A DNA stretch of 64,000 nt from Cardiocondyla obscurior (GCF_019399895.1 NC_091878.1:2418001-2482000); one strand, 5' to 3'. Positions 1 to 15,200 are shown, counted from the stretch's first letter. Numbers and translations are program-made. Notes: generated by a model not told the origin, from the letters alone.

Positions 1-98
1 CAATTTTCGAATCTAAATAAATGAAAGGCAAAGAAAAATTATAATATACAATCGATCGAATATATTTTACACGCATCTGTTGTAGCTTTAACACGAAC
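1..98 (-). other. Start of the exd intron before the homeodomain exon
   Basis: AT-rich intronic sequence downstream (on the minus strand) of exd coding exon 4. I see no coding continuation in it. The intron is cut by the window edge. Confidence 0.85.
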
Positions 99-289
99 CT
101 GGCATCCAAAAATCGACTTCTCAGGATCATTACGGCTTCGCAGGTGGACTGCTTCAGTTGCATTTGAATGCTGGAGAACTTCTTGTGAATAATCTGGACC
201 ATCCTCTCGATTTCCTTCGGTGTGATCGGCCTGGTGCGACTTTGTTCCCTCAACAGGTTCATTACGTGAGTGGTGAATTCGTTACAAGC
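99..289 (-). CDS. exd: exd coding exon 4 (PBC-B, up to the homeodomain junction)
   Basis: After the acceptor TTTTGTTTTAG the exon encodes ACNEFTTHVMNLLREQSRTR, PITPKEIERMVQIIHKKFSS and IQMQLKQSTCEAVMILRSRF LDA (residues 187-249). It then has two bases (AG) of the next Arg before the donor GTTCGT. In the family the next residues are the first Arg/Lys cluster of the TALE homeodomain, so the homeobox must start in an exon to the left of base 1. The donor (GTTCGT) is weaker than the other exd donors. Confidence 0.95.
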
Positions 290-3200
290 CTAAAACAAAA
301 CAAGGACAAAAGTGTTGAGCCATGCCCGTCCATTAATCATCCGAAGGAGGACATTGAGGATTTAAGACATTCATTACGGAATAACCTGTTAATTAAAAAT
401 GTAAAACTGTTTCGGGACAAATTTGGGTACGCCTGCGAGCCCGTCGACATGATGAAAGGCGGGAGGGTTAAGACTGCCGGGACACGAAGAAAAGTACTAT
501 GACCAGAGCGTGAGAGGAAAAGCCGAGCGACGAAGCGAGGGAGGAAGTGAGAGACGAAGGACGCGTACGTATAATGCATTATTCCTGGTGGCTGCTCGGT
601 TTAAGGGAAAAAGGACTTTGCTCGATATCAGTATTCGAGGCGAGCACGCTGTCTCCCGAAAGGGAGCGAGCCGGCGAGATAGAGAGCGAGACGGACGGTG
701 CGAGTCGAGCAGGGGGAGTGGCTTTTCCTGAGGGAAGGAGCCGGGAAAAGGCCGCGGGAGGGTGTCGGGATACGAAAGGTGGAGGTGGTGGAGAAAGGGG
801 ATCGAACAGGGTGGCTTGCAATTTCGAAATGGATTCCATTCCGCCGACGAACCCACCCTCTCCTCTCTCCTTCCACCCTCCCCGCGCCCACCCCTTTCAT
901 CCTCCGATCTACCGTACGGCTTCTCTTCCTCTTCGTTCCTTTCTTCGCGCGGGACTCAACTGGGGTGGATCAACCCCGTTCTCGTCTTCCCGGCTGTTGC
1001 ACGTGACGGAGAGAGAGAGGCGGTGAAGGAAGGAAAGAGAGAAGACGAAGAAGATGCAAGGTACGAATGGTACGCCATTGAATTGGATGGAAAAGTCGTA
1101 CCCAGTCACATTTCCCCAGACTGATTTCCTTTAATTTCTGAAATGCCTCGAGTCTCGGAAATGATACTATCATCGATGATTATCCAACAGATTCCAGTGA
1201 AAAAAAAGAAGAAAAAAAAAAAAGTACACGCGTTGCGCAAGTCGGTTAAATGATTCTTAGAGAACGAGAATCTGTACGCGGGGTATAATCGAACGTTATT
1301 TACGGGATCTCTTCGTAAATTCCTCCGAGTAATAAAAATTCTTTAATTCGCCGGATAAACCGATTAGACGAAATTGAGGATAGAATATAATACTTGATTC
1401 ATGCTCGTTAGCGAGAAACGGCAATGGGGCGGTAAAGAATTGCAGATCTTTGCGTTTCCGATTATTTCAAGCATACGATTCCAAGACTGTCGCAATTTTT
1501 TTTCTACGTTACGAGGGATCTTTTAAATAATTTTCTTTTTATTTTTTTTATTTTATTTTTTTTTTGTTATCTCCGAAGCTGGATCGTTTAACCCGGACAC
1601 TCGGGATAATATCGAGTTGCAAAATAGTTGAGATCTATGCAACTTTCTACGATACAAATCAAGCAGGCATAAATTCGATTATGTAATCGAGAACTCTCTC
1701 CGGGTTGTTTCCTTAACCGCGGGAGCAACTGCGGCGTGGAAGAGAAAGAGAAGGCAAAGAGAAGAGGAGAGAAAGGGGCGGGGGAGTGGAAGAGAGAGAA
1801 ATACACGCTGGTATATTTAGCAATACACACGTCGGAATTTCCATAACGTTGGCGAAGTCGGGCGTGCTCGCCTTCGCTATATATTCCTCGCAATACGCAA
1901 ACGTGGCCGTATTAATAGAGCATGTCGCAGTAAAATTAGTGCGCCGTGAGAAAATTTGTTTCTCCGGGAGGCGCTGAACGTTTTCGTTAATACACCGGCG
2001 GTGCTGGCTCCTCGTCACACGGTTAATTTATGTATTTTATTAAAAGACCACGCCGCGACTCATATTCAAATTATTCCAATCCCCGTTTAGTTTTTACTAA
2101 AATATCACCGCCGTTGATACCATCTTTTTTTTTCCCCTTCCTTTCTTTCCTCCTCTTTTTTCCCCCCCTCGAATTACGGAGATAGTTCGGAAGATACTTA
2201 CGTAAGATACGCGAGATATTTACATTCCGCTATCGTACTTGTAATGCGATTTACGGTGGATCATAGCAGTCGAACCGGGTATATACAGCTGGGGCAGTAA
2301 AACAAAATATTTATGCGCGCGTAAAAAGCGTCCCTTCCGCGAACGCCGGAAGATGCATTCACCATTGCCTTTTTCCTCGAGATACAATACAGGGGATAGC
2401 CCCGAGAGGTGAGCGCGGTCGGAATCAGAGTTGGGAATCGGATAAAATAAAGGCCGGGCATGCACCGACGAAATTCATGGTAGAGACGATGTTTGCTGGC
2501 GGTGATCACGCGATCTCGTAAAACCCGGTGCGGTTCTATTCTCGTGCTTGTCACGCCATGTTGCATAGTCAGGCAGACATTCACCCTAATGCAGCAGAGT
2601 CGACCGAATTTGAATAGTAAATTTCGCTTATGGCCGAACTTTCTGTCCTGACAACGTCGGGCCGCTAACTAAACCAATTACCGAACTTTTCGAATCTGAC
2701 GAAATATTTATACCGTGCGTTTTAGCGGAATTTTCTCCCTGGGGATACACCATACAATTGAGTTCCTTTTTTTCTTCCCCACCCACGGCGAAGTTACCAG
2801 GCTGTCTCGTTACTCGCCGCAATTCCTTCGCGTATTATTTACAAATTTAACGACCATCATTTTCGTCCAAGTCCGATCGCGGCTAAGAAACGGAGTACGA
2901 AAGGAGGAAATGGAAAAGGAGCGAAGGCACACTCGGGTTTGGGGGACGAAAGGGGGGAAAAGATTTAAAACTCGTTAACGGCCCCGTTTATCGTCGGACC
3001 ACCCCTCGGCACGCACGAGCAGAATCGCAAGTGCACGCGAATGCATGTTTTCGGTGCGCATATTGTTGCGGCCGCAAAGACCCACCCCCGGAGCGCACAT
3101 TACAGGGGCGGTTTCGAGAAGTCGGCAATCATCGTTTACGATTTCCACAGGCGACACTGCGAATCGCCACTTTCCAGGAATTGCAATCTTCGATTTCCAC

Positions 3201-6200
3201 GTCCGCGGCAGCGCTGATCTAACAATAAGCTTCGCGTCGCGAATAAGAGCGCGCACGCCGTCAGCCCCGCGGGATAAAAAGACGGCCGCCTGTGCGTTAT
3301 CGCGGTACGATGTCGCGTGGAAATCATCATCTTCTTTTTTTTTTTTTTAATTCTTATTTACGAAAATGCAGCACGTCCTTTTAATCCGACCCTGACGAAT
3401 GCGCCGTGGACCTCGGCGGGGCCGTGCGTGTTTACCGCGGGGAAACATCAAGCCCGCTGACACACGGTGAAATATGGGGTCGAAGCGGGTGTGGCAATTA
3501 AAGCACACGGCTCGTACACGTGTGGCCGTGCACACGCACGGCTCTGCATCGCGCAATGGCAATGTGTAACGCCCGCGAGGGAGCGGGCCGGCAGGAAAAA
3601 CTGCCGGCGAAAACGCGAGCGGCGTTAAAAAGAGTTATGCGCGTGGGGCCGATGAGCGGGCCCTATTTACGGTAAAAATGGCCGATTACGTGCAACGTCA
3701 TGCGAATGTAAGGGCTCTAACGCGTACGTCAAGTGAGATGACCGGTAATCTGTCCCGACGGTGGAGGGGAAAAAAAAAAAAAGCCGCGGACATGACCGGC
3801 GATGAGTACGCGCGATTTGCAAACACCGCCGACCGCGGACGATCGCGCAAAGCATCCCGCATAATTGCGGTGAATTATACTCGAATTAAATTAATTGGAA
3901 GTAGAATTACGCCGCGACAAAGAGGTGCGCGTTGCAATTTCGGATCACCCAATATTTGAGAAAATTTCGCGCCGATATTAATTTTGTCAAACGTTTCGAG
4001 GGCGCTTTGACCATTTAAACTCAAACGTCGAAGTGGAGTTAATTAGTCATGTGCGCTCGGCGGCTTTCGCTGTTTAATTAATATTTATCACGATGCAAGC
4101 AATTAATCGAGCAACATTTATATTTTTTACCCGGTCAAAATCGCGACGGAGAGAAAGGGGGAGGGAGGAGAGGGAGAGAAATTTTATTTAAAATTGTCCC
4201 GCGGCGGTGCGACCGGGTCAGAGCGGCGATTCGAAAAGGAAGCAACCGTGGGGGAAATTCTTAATGAAACTGCTCGCGATAGCATCGTCGAATTTCCGTC
4301 GGAGCGCAGCAGTATCTCGGCGTAGTGATTTGCGTCCTCCTGAAAAGAGCCCGCGTATCACGCGACACACGCCCGGGATCCGGCACGCGAGATTTTACTT
4401 AGCGCGAGCGGGCCAGTTCATTAGCACGCGAGTCACCCCGGCCGAGACCGGCCACTCGACACAGGGGTCGTTTCTCCGGGGCGTGCACAACGCGACGCGC
4501 CTTATCGGTCCCCGTTTCAAGATTCAAGGGGCCGCGAAATGTTCCAAGATTGCGGGGCTGGTCTCCGTTAAACGCTCGCGCCGAAAAAAAAGGGGAGGGA
4601 ACGCGCGTTTACGTGTAATCGCTGGGCGTTAATTTCGTAAAAGGGTTGCGTTACAAGGAATTGTTTTTCGGCCGATAAAAGAACGAAAGGTGGAAAGCTC
4701 GCCCTCGACGTTACCACCGTCATCCCGCTGACGATTTAACAACACGTTATTAATGAAGAATATGGTGAAGATCATTATTTAATTCCCGCGAATTACGACA
4801 CGAACTTTCTATCGGTCATTTTATTACGCGAACTCGCGGGATTGCCGGTGCGAAGGATCCGGAGCCGATTCTTCCCCGCGCTTTAAACGCGGCCTTAACA
4901 AGACCGCGAGATCGCCGGCGGTGGGCGATAAATTCGCGTCGACGTCGTTGAATTTCACGAGTGGAGAGATTATCGATGGTGAAATCGAGCTCCGGCTGAT
5001 AGCGCGTCGGGATGGCCGAAATTTGTCAGCCGCCGGATCTCGACGATAACCGCGAGACTGTGCGTTTAAATTTTTCATTTCGCCGAGAGTTCTAGCCGGT
5101 GAGGGTGAGTAACGGTACTCGTTTACGCGCCGCGAGTTCATTTTACTGTCAACCTTTTCCGTGTCTCTCTCTTTTTTTTTTTCTTTGCTTTTTTGCACTC
5201 GCAAAGTTGGACGACGATAAAACGACCGATGTAATTCCACGACCCGAATTCAATACTCGATACGGCGCCGATAACGGCGCGAGCCCCCTCGCCGCCCGTC
5301 CGCTCGCCCGCGGCGAATAATATTCATAAGCGGGATTTGCATAAAGCGAGCGTGCTCGCTCGCTCGCTCGCTCTCTCCTCGGAATGAATAATTTTCACAG
5401 GAGTGGGAGGGGATTTTGCGACGTCGCGCGCGCAAACGTAAAAATGTTTGACTGCGGCGCCGCGCGCTGCGAAAATCAATACGCGAGTTAAACTTAACCC
5501 GTTTGGCTTAATGGGCCGGTTGGCCGTTTTGCGTTTGCAGTGCGTTTATAAATTCATCAAGATTAAATTTTCGCAAAATAAACCCCGAGTGTCCTCATTA
5601 CGCGACGCGGAGAACGGAAATTGGATATAAAAGCGCGCGGCGCTCGCAAAAAACTGAATATACGGTTGAGGGGGATCGGTAGGAAATATTATTGTAATAT
5701 TTCGCTTCTTATTTTTTCTTTGCTTTTTTTTGTACATACCTGCTCGTATTTTTCTAGTTCTTGATGATAAATTTGCCTAATCTGAGCAAGCTTAGCCCTG
5801 TAGTCTGAATGCTCAATCGCGTTGTCCGGTTGCCCGGGACCGGCCGCAGCTGCCGCGGATGCCGATGCGGCGGCCCCCGCACCACCGCCCTTCTCTGGTC
5901 CAGCAACCCCCTCGGCGATCAGCATATTATCCAGCCTCATTAGTTGTGGATCTGGTGGCTCTTCTTCTTGCGTGTTTCTCAATGACAAAACTGAAAACAG
6001 ACAAAGGTACTGCATGAGACAAAATTCAATCGATGCTATTACATTAATAATCATTAAAAAAAATAGTTGCAAAAATTAAAAAAAAAAAAAAATTAGATTG
6101 GTATTATAATTCAAACTCGCAATTTTTATCCCCCAAATTATATTCCGAGATTAATTTGACTTAAAACGTTTCGCAATGGATATGTAAGTTCGTTGCAATA

Positions 6201-9200
6201 GGGTCGCTCACGCAGCAACCCTCAGTTTTCAGGGTCGCGCGTATGACGATCATAAAAGAATCAATTTTGCCTCTGGCTGTCCCCCCAAGAGTCTCCGCCA
6301 GTTCTTCCTCTCGTCTTAAGGGCCCGTTGCACGCCGTGGTTTAGAACGGGTAGTTCTCCGTGGTGTAACAGCGGTTTTATTGTACTTTTACGGCGCGTGA
6401 TGGAACTGGACGACCCATAAAACCGCAGAGCGAGGGACTTTCTATACCCTGCCTTTCGTATACAGCCCCCAGTTTATCCCGTTACCCTCGCGCTAGCTTC
6501 TCCTCCTACCGCTAAGACGTACCCCTGTCATCTTCGACAGTTAGCACCCTCACCCGAGACGAGTGCTGGCATCTGAGAGATGAAGTGAGCTAGAACTCTC
6601 AGTTTTTTTTACCAAGTACCGTCACGAGAAAATCTCTTCGTTAGACAAGATTATATTGCCACGGATCGTACAGGATAATATCTTATTTATTATACAGTAA
6701 AGATAAAATCAACGAAAAAATCTTAAATTGCATCGGACAAAACTAAGTAAATTAATTACATTTAAAAGTATTATAAAAAAAAAGTATTGAAGATTTTGGT
6801 AAATTAAATCTGACTTTATAACATAATTGTTTGGTAATTATTATCAATTCTCTTTTGAGAATATTTTATTATTTCTGCCTTCTCGCACAAAGACTTGTAC
6901 GATGATTTCATTAATTATTATATTCCTTCTAGGCGTAACTTTATGAATGAACTCGCATTTGCAGTTGCCCGAGTCGCTACTTGAATTCGCTGAAGAACTT
7001 TTCTCGTCCGCTACTTTTCGCCACGTCTCGTGAAAAAAAAAGTCCCCGGGGACGCGAAGAAAAAAGGGAACGAACGAGACTTCTCGTGGACTCGCGGAGG
7101 CGTGAAACGAATGCGCGGGGCTAATGCATTTATACGAAGTGTAACAATTACGCCGGTCGAAAAGAGGGGCTAGCTAGAGTTCCGCTTCTGTGGCAAAGCT
7201 CTAGGGAGGTTCTTTAGAGTACGCGTACCATTTTCAGTGATAGGAAAATACACGTTTATGGGAGACTGCATGCAGAAATCGTAAATAATGTAATTTTTGA
7301 ATTTTGTACGTCTTTTATTTTTTTGCGACAAGATACATTTTTTTTTTTTTTTTTTTTAATGACTTGTAATATTAATTGCAAGAGATGAGAATTCAGATAA
7401 TTTCTTCTTTGATGGCGTATCAAACAGATGATGGGTAAAATTGAATTGCGATAAAGAAAAGGCCGGTCAGACAGAGTTCCGGGGAATAAAGTCAAATAAG
7501 TTTTGAAATCGTATCACGTCCCTCGGTACTTCCATAGGCGATTTAAGAAAGGGTTAACGACAGTCAACGCAGCCATTAAAACTTCCGTGCAATGTCGGGA
7601 ACTTTTCACGGCGCTGTGGGTAATTAAAAATGAAAAACCTCTGGACGGCGTCGCTCGCCGAAGGCGGTGGAATAAAACGTCGGTTTACGACGATGCGGAA
7701 GAACTTGCACCATTGAAAGTTAAAAGGCCAAGCAATTTCGATCGCTGATACGAGCACTCGTTTCCTCTAAAAGTGGAAATAAAGGTTTATCTTATTTCTT
7801 ATCTATGAAAGGATTATATTATTTTCAGCTCTTTCGGGTTAAAAGATTATTCATTTATTTTGCTGTTTATAATATTAAAAAAAAATATATATATACATAA
7901 TATATATTAATTATTCGCACAAAGTAGAATAATGATTATTCTCAAATGTACGCATGTGCAATCTCAAAGAGTTAGTTCCAAAAATTTCGAAAGTTATCGT
8001 AATGTAAATTCCACAACAACCGTTCCGTCCCCTCGCGTATCCAATAGCAGAGTTTAAGAAGGCGCGCGAATTAAACGTTCTCTCGGAATTATTTTTGTGC
8101 TCGTGGAGGCGGATGCACGGCGGGGGTGGCTGGCTTACGAGCAATAATCTGGCTATTAGGGGGTGTAAGGGGCGACTCTGCGTGCCGCCACGTTGAAGAG
8201 GGGCCAGGGATGGCGGCAGCCTCCTGCGGGGGTCCTTACAAGCGCGTAAACTCAGTTTTACTAGCAGTTAACATTTTACGACTCAGACGGTCTGCTCGAG
8301 CCGTTTGCTCTTGCTCTCGTCGCGTCCCGCGTCTCTGTCTTTCCGCCACATTTTCCCCGCTTCCTCTTTCCTTCTCGTTCTACCTGTCTCTCTCTCTCTC
8401 CACGATTGACACGTGCGCGACACGCGGATCTGTACGTAGGACACCCAGTATATGAAGTCGTGCTCGCTAAAACGTAACGCTCGTCGTTCTCGAGGGTCGT
8501 TTGCGAATGAAGTACATTAATACGACACCCCATTGAAGAGGGCCTATTTACAGACTAATTGCGCGACTAATTCGCGCGCCGCGAAACGGCTGAGCGATTA
8601 AGGAAGATCGTTGCAACTTGGAAAAATAGAATTCGTTAACTCTAACCGTTTCTAATTACAGCGAATAGCGGAATCGCAGACATTTCGCGTGTAAAATCGG
8701 ATCCAGATCGGGCGAGACGCTAACGCGAATTACTTTGCCTATGGAATAAGCGCGAACGGGAAGCGACGTCGTATCAACGCACCTCGAGCGACTTAAAAGT
8801 GTCATAGGCGGATTATAATTTTATGCCGGTAAAACCTTTTTCGACCGTCGCTCGCTTTTCTAATAAACATCGCCTTTTAACATCCGGCGAGAATCGAGCT
8901 CGTATATTTTCTCTTTCACGTATTCGCTGCGTATCTACACCCCCTCGACCGTCCCAACCCCTATCCGCCGCCGTCGCACTGTTTTCCATCGCGAAAAGCG
9001 GGTAGCAGCCGACAACCCTTTGTTACCGTGCCTTATCTTAATTGCTTTCACGGGTTCCCGTTTAGATCAATACACACCGCCGACGTTCTGCCACCGGTCT
9101 TCTCTGTTGCTTCGCTTCGCTCCACGAATCTAAATTATCCCGAGGGTTGTGTTTCGTCGCACGCGGATCCCGGCCACCCTCTCCCTCTCTATATATATAT

Positions 9201-12200
9201 GTATATATATACATATATATCTCTTTCACTCGCTCCTGCATATTTTAAGAGCGCTGGTTGGTACTCCCGTCGTAAGACTCACCAGGATGGCCTGAGTTAT
9301 CGCACACCCGGCGTCGTTCGCGAGATTAGGGCAGCTTTACTCTACGACGTTGTCGCCATTTTAACGCGGGCGTGAAAACGAAGTGTCAGAATCAGGGAAG
9401 AACGTCGGACTGCCGAGCACGTCACTTGGATACGCATCAATGCATGGAAACGCGAAGTGGCGGGTCGGGCTATCAGCTGTTGAAGTTAATAGTCGGCGAG
9501 TTCGATTATAATGCGAAGTAATCAGAAGAATAAATTTATGAAAATTATCCGTGGCGGGATAAAAATTTGTTTTTCCGCGACGCGATCTTTCCATCACGAA
9601 AAACATATTTTAATTTGACCGACTCGGCGTTTCGCGCCGAGTATCAGCTCCGTTTCCATTCCTCCCGTCCGCTATTCCTCACCTTCCCGCCTCCTTTCTC
9701 GCGCCTCCGTCCCTAAATACGTACGGGGGGCGAGAAGAGAAGGGAAAAAGGTGGCCGAGATGGCTGCTCTTTTAATTCGAGGGTGAATCCCGGGGCGGTA
9801 GGGGCTCGCTTGCCGAGAGGGAACCGAGAGAAGAGGAAAGAAAGACGCCGGTGTCTATGCCCCCCTGGGATCCGATATCGACGCCCCTACCGTAAGAATA
9901 TACCGAGCTCTCCTGATTTACGAAGGAAATCGAGACGCCGGGCTCGTGTTTCGAGGCTCGTCCTCCCTCGTTCTAGACGACGTGACGCGACGCTAACTCG
10001 CGTGCCGGTTTCAAATGTCAAGATGGAAAAAAAGAAAAAAAAAATGAAAGTACAAACGCGTGCACGCGATAAACGCTCGGCGAAAAATTCCTCGTCGGAA
10101 TCGAGAATACACCCTAGCCAATATATCCTGAAATCGATTCGAGTGGTTACCAATCTAACGTATAAACGCACCGTTTGATCGCGTCGCTTTTCTTGCGTCG
10201 GGATTTTTTTTTTTTTTATAATAATCTATTTCGAGTGCGAGACGAGGATTAGCGCTAATAATTGTAAAAGTAAATTTCGTAGAAACAAATGTAAAAGTAG
10301 AGCGATTCAACGAACAGTAGTTATATTCATCTTTGTAAAAGTTGAAACTCCCTACTTGTTTCGGTAGACCGACGAATTGCCATCCCAGTTGTTTCGGCGC
10401 ATAACCCCGTTGATCGCGGATTTATCGATGCGGAAGTTCCGGGTGCCGAGGCGACGAGAGCGGGACTTCTCGGTCGGGCGAATCTCGAAAACTCTCCTTT
10501 CTGCCCGTGGAAAACAATGTTTTGCGAAGTTCGACGCTCGTTCGCGCGTATATCTCCCGCTTTATGTTGCTCGCGGGAGAGGGAAGAGCTTCTTTTTGGC
10601 GATTTCTTTCGCGCTCCGGCAATTCCGTGCTTTCGCCGCCCAAAAAAGGATCCCGCGCGCGAACTATGGTATTTCGCTCGCTACGCTCCGCGAGATGTTT
10701 TCCCAGCGTCGAACGTCTCCGCCACCCACCCCGTTCTCTTTCGGCCACCCCTTCTCTCTATTTCTCCATCTTACGACTTGAATTCGCTCGACCATATCTT
10801 CGCCATGTTTCGCCCGTCCAACTTTCGACCGCCACCCATCGTCCCCCTTTCCCCTCGATTACTTTTCCCTCCTTTTTTTCCCCCGGCCACTTCCGCCGGA
10901 ACACTCGTTCCCCCCTTTGCCGCTCTCATCGTTGGCCGCCCTCTCGTCGCGCGTGGCGACTCCTTCAACCCCGTAAATCAAAACTCGACGCGAAAACGCG
11001 GCCAAATGTACACAATGCGCGGCGCCCGAACGTACCGGGTGTCCGGAACGATCGCTAGCGGCCATCGATTTCCGCCGCCTGGATGGGATAAGTGCGAAGA
11101 TATGCTTCCCGAGAACGCTCGGCGCCTCATTTCCAGTCTGCCCCGAAGAAACATAAATCCTCCGCGATCGCGCTTAAAAGTAACGCGTTTAATATATGGA
11201 ATCGCCGACATCTCGATCTAATATCTAATGTATTGAATTATTAATATTAGTTCATCCCGCGGATCCTATCATCTGTCGTGAAACGTCCGTCCGGCCTCGA
11301 GATCGTCGGCTGAAAAGTCACTTGGGGACACTGCCGATAGTTAATACCCCGGGACATGCAGTTCGAAGAAAAAACAAAGTCCTGTGGTCAGTCAGAGGTA
11401 CTCGGAAAGTTGTAGTCGGAAAGTTGTAGTCGGAGGACTGTGTGGAGAGATCGCAAAACGTTGGTTTAGTTCGCGACGAAGAGTGATCGGCGGCAGGGTA
11501 ACTCACCCGTGGCAGTGGAGGGGAATAAAATTTTACGGCCGCGAGATCGGCCAATAATTGTTACGACTCGCTTTGATCGCGTAAAACACATCGTAAATGT
11601 CGAAAGAGACGGCCTCACAATCGACAAGGATTATTCCTAACTCTTTCCACGTAACATCAACGCGGATTACCCTCGCGTTCCGCTGAAAAAGGTTTCTTAA
11701 AACGTGGATTTTTGAAAGATACATCGAGTTAATTTAAAAACACGCTGAAGTAAATCGCGCAACTGAATTATTCATATCTATGTATACATTGTTGTACGCG
11801 AAGAGGTTATTCATTCAGTGGACACGATTCGAAAGAATATTTCGAGTATTAGAACGCAACGCCATTAGGAACTTCGGCACAGTTTCTTAACCATTGTTCA
11901 TTTCCATTACAGCCGAGCCGAAGAGCAACAAGTTTAATAGTCCTCGCATGCGGTTTTATCGTACAATGAATTTCTAAGCGATTGCACAGCGACACCGCCG
12001 TCCGCGGGGTGTATCGATCTCGAAACCACCCGATCTCGATTACGTGTTTTGCCCATAATAACGTGCAAAATGTAACCGGAAACGTCCGTCGCGATACCAC
12101 GTCGCGCTTCGGAAGGTACAACGAGATTGCGACGCTTATCTTAATTCATCGAGGCAACGTCAGATATCGTCACGATACCGAACGACGATACGATCTTCGC

Positions 12201-15200
12201 GCGTAACGCGCCTAGAAATAAAAAAATAAAAAAATAATTCAGACGAAGCAAGCGAGCTGTGTTTCGAGGCGCCTTTGAAACGCGCTTTAGAGATCACGGG
12301 CGCGATTCATTCCGTACGTTTCTTTCCGCGAAAGGAATACCCGGCGGTATTAAATAAACGCATTGTTAACGACAAGACGATCGCCAAAAAGCCTGAAGTC
12401 CCCGACGCAGGAACGCGGATCACTTCCGAGACACCGAGTGTACGGGGTACGAGGGGTCCGCGTCTTACGTGAGTGCAGTCGTTACGCCGCGCGAGGCGGC
12501 ACAGCAGCCCGAGAGAGGTCGGACCGAAAGAGAGAGAGAGAGAGATCTTTTAATGAAACGCGGATGTTAGAATGGCAGGAACGCTGCAAAATGGTCTAGG
12601 CGTGCTATGTACCCGGCGTGTACGGTACCCACGCACACAGATGTATCTCGGCGCGCGGTTCTCCGATACACACGCAAAGGAGACGCGAAGCGGCGGTGCC
12701 CCCGGCATCGGAAGACGGGCGCGGTGGGTACAGCTGTGGAAGGCATCCGGCTAGGATACGTACATACATATACATATTTGCACGTGCACATGACCGCGAG
12801 TCTATGTACGTGTAGGTGCGCGCGCGGAGAAGAGTGCACGAGAGAGCGAAGCGGTGTCTCGAGGCAAATTAAGCCTCCCTCCCCCGCCGCGACTGCGCTT
12901 CGGCTTCGTTATTGAAGTGGCATTCCCGCTCAGGGAACCCCTCGAGGACTCCTCGGCTTCGCCGCGCACGTATACCTCGCAGCTAACGTTAACCAGACTT
13001 TTTAATAGCTTAATAACCGCGGGGTACGCTCGCGCGGCGTCGGGAACCGCGAGAAGAACAGCCCGCGGCCACGCGCTCACGCGTCGGGAATTAAATCACT
13101 CACCGGGCGAGTAATTACCCAACGATTGCGAAAACGCCTACGGCCGAGCTAAGAATAATCGTGAGTTCGGCCCGGCAAAGCCGGGCTCTTCTTCGTGAAT
13201 TTCCTTTCAATCTACCGCGATTACGGCGGTGGAACAATCGCCGCTCGCGAAGCCGGACCTCCCCGCGTCGTTTTTGCCGCCAAGTCCGCAGACTTGGAGT
13301 TCAGACCTAACCGTGGGTATGTAAGAGAGCTCACAGAAGCCGCGTGCGGGATGAAAGGCGCTTCGGAGCCGCGTCCTTCGTTTTTTCGTCCGAGATAGCT
13401 CTAATGCGACCCGTATCGGCGAAACTAGTTAGCCCCGGAGTCGACATTGTTGCGAGACAATGCAAGCAGAAGCGGCAGATAAAAAGGTCGAAGGTGGTGC
13501 TTCGCCGACGAGGCGCAGCGCGAAGGAGAAACGGGCCCGAGGTAAAGGGCGGGGTAGGGGGTATTAATAAAGGGTTGCATGTCGACGGGGCGCGGAGGAG
13601 GGGACAGACGCGCGAGGGATGAAGAAAGAAATTCTTATTGCCTGGCAAGTCCGGCTTTTCCGCAATATACAGCGCAGGTGTACCGAATGTGTGTTCTTCC
13701 CCTCTTCACCCTGTCCCCTTCCCCCGTTTTGGTCCCGCGCCCTCATCCACGGAGGGTAGAAACACCCTTTGCACGCATGGTCAGTACCGTATCCTGTATC
13801 CCAAACCACCCAACCACCCACCCTTCCTCTCGCCCGTCACCCACGCCTCGCCTCGCCTCGTTCGGCAAAATGAACCGGATAACGTCGAACTTTACGAGCG
13901 CGTGAGAGAGAAAAAAAAAAAAAAAAACCAACATTTTCGCGTTTTATGATCTTTACAACGTTCATAAAATATCGCGTTATACGATAATTATAGGTCGTTT
14001 CGCGTTTCATCTCCTGCTGCGATTATTAGTCTTTAAAAAAAAAAAAAAAAAAAAATTCCTGGCAAGCACATCGTTACTTTCCCAACGTGTTCGAATATGT
14101 CTCTGTTTTCTAGGTTTCTAGCGCCGAGGTACCGATGTGGCTCGCGAAGGCGCGCTAAAAATATATCCGCTGTGTAAAGGCGAGTAGGAACGTTCGCGCC
14201 GTTACGTCTATTCATATTTTCCCGGCAATAGATCACACAACAGTTGTAAACGTACCGCCGATGATAGAACGTCGCCGGTGTAACCGAGTTCATGTGCGGG
14301 AGGCATAGAGGCACATTTCACTTTCCGGCGGGTACTGTAAAATTCAACAGCCGCGGTGATCGATTAAATAAACACGACAGGAAAACGCCTACGTGCGCCG
14401 ACTTCTCTCTCCGATGTTAAACTTTGCCGACGAAGCTCAGGTCCATAACGCCTAATGACTCTATAACCTTGTTTATGCCCGGCAAAAGAACCCGACCCTT
14501 AACGACAAACTGGGAAACCTGACCGGGACTCAATCAGTTTCTATTTCGCGCGATAAGCTGCCGTATGTTTCTATAACGTCAGAGCGTCCGCGGGGGTGCG
14601 AGCTGTAAGAAAGTCCGGTATCGAAAGTAACACGAAATTCTGAGAGGATTTCCGCGATCAGCGCGCGAGGGTGGCTGCCGATCTACTTAGCGGCCGACCG
14701 TATCCGTCTCGCGTGCGATAAGCCTGAAAACGCAACGTTATCGCGCTTAATAACGGCACGCTCGCGGAGAAGATCAGAAAGGGGTGGCAATCGCGGCGGG
14801 ACGACTCGCGTGACGATATTAATTTTCGCGGGAACATCGCCGGGCGCGTTAACATTTCGTTCGACGAGGGTTAACGCTTCTCGCGATCTTTTAAAAAATT
14901 CAAACGTGATAATATGTACTTTGCGGATGCAACATTTCCCGGAGAAATTTTCACGAGTGACCGGATCGTTTCTCTTTTCTCCTCTTTTTCTTTCCCCCTT
15001 TTTTTTTTCTTTTTTGCATGGTCCGTGAAAAGCGTGTGTCGAAAAATTCTGCTGAGCGGAGTATTTCCTTCCCCGAGTCTTCGGCCGGCCCGAAAGCCCG
15101 TTTCCATCCGTATCGTCCCTCTTCACGGGGGTGGGCGAACACGTCGGCCAGAGGGGTAGCCAACGGATGGAAGAGAGAGGATGGAATAGGAAAGAGAGAA

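Noticed and set aside
4207..4632. Plus-strand 141-codon basic frame
   Set aside because: Arg/Lys-rich translation of CpG-rich intron sequence, lying on the opposite strand to exd, with no domain.
10377..11221. Overlapping plus-strand open frames, one of 234 codons with an ATG at 10517
   Set aside because: Three frames overlap in a CpG- and pyrimidine-rich part of exd intron 2. The translations are Pro/Ser/Arg-rich, with no recognisable domain and no supporting splice structure.
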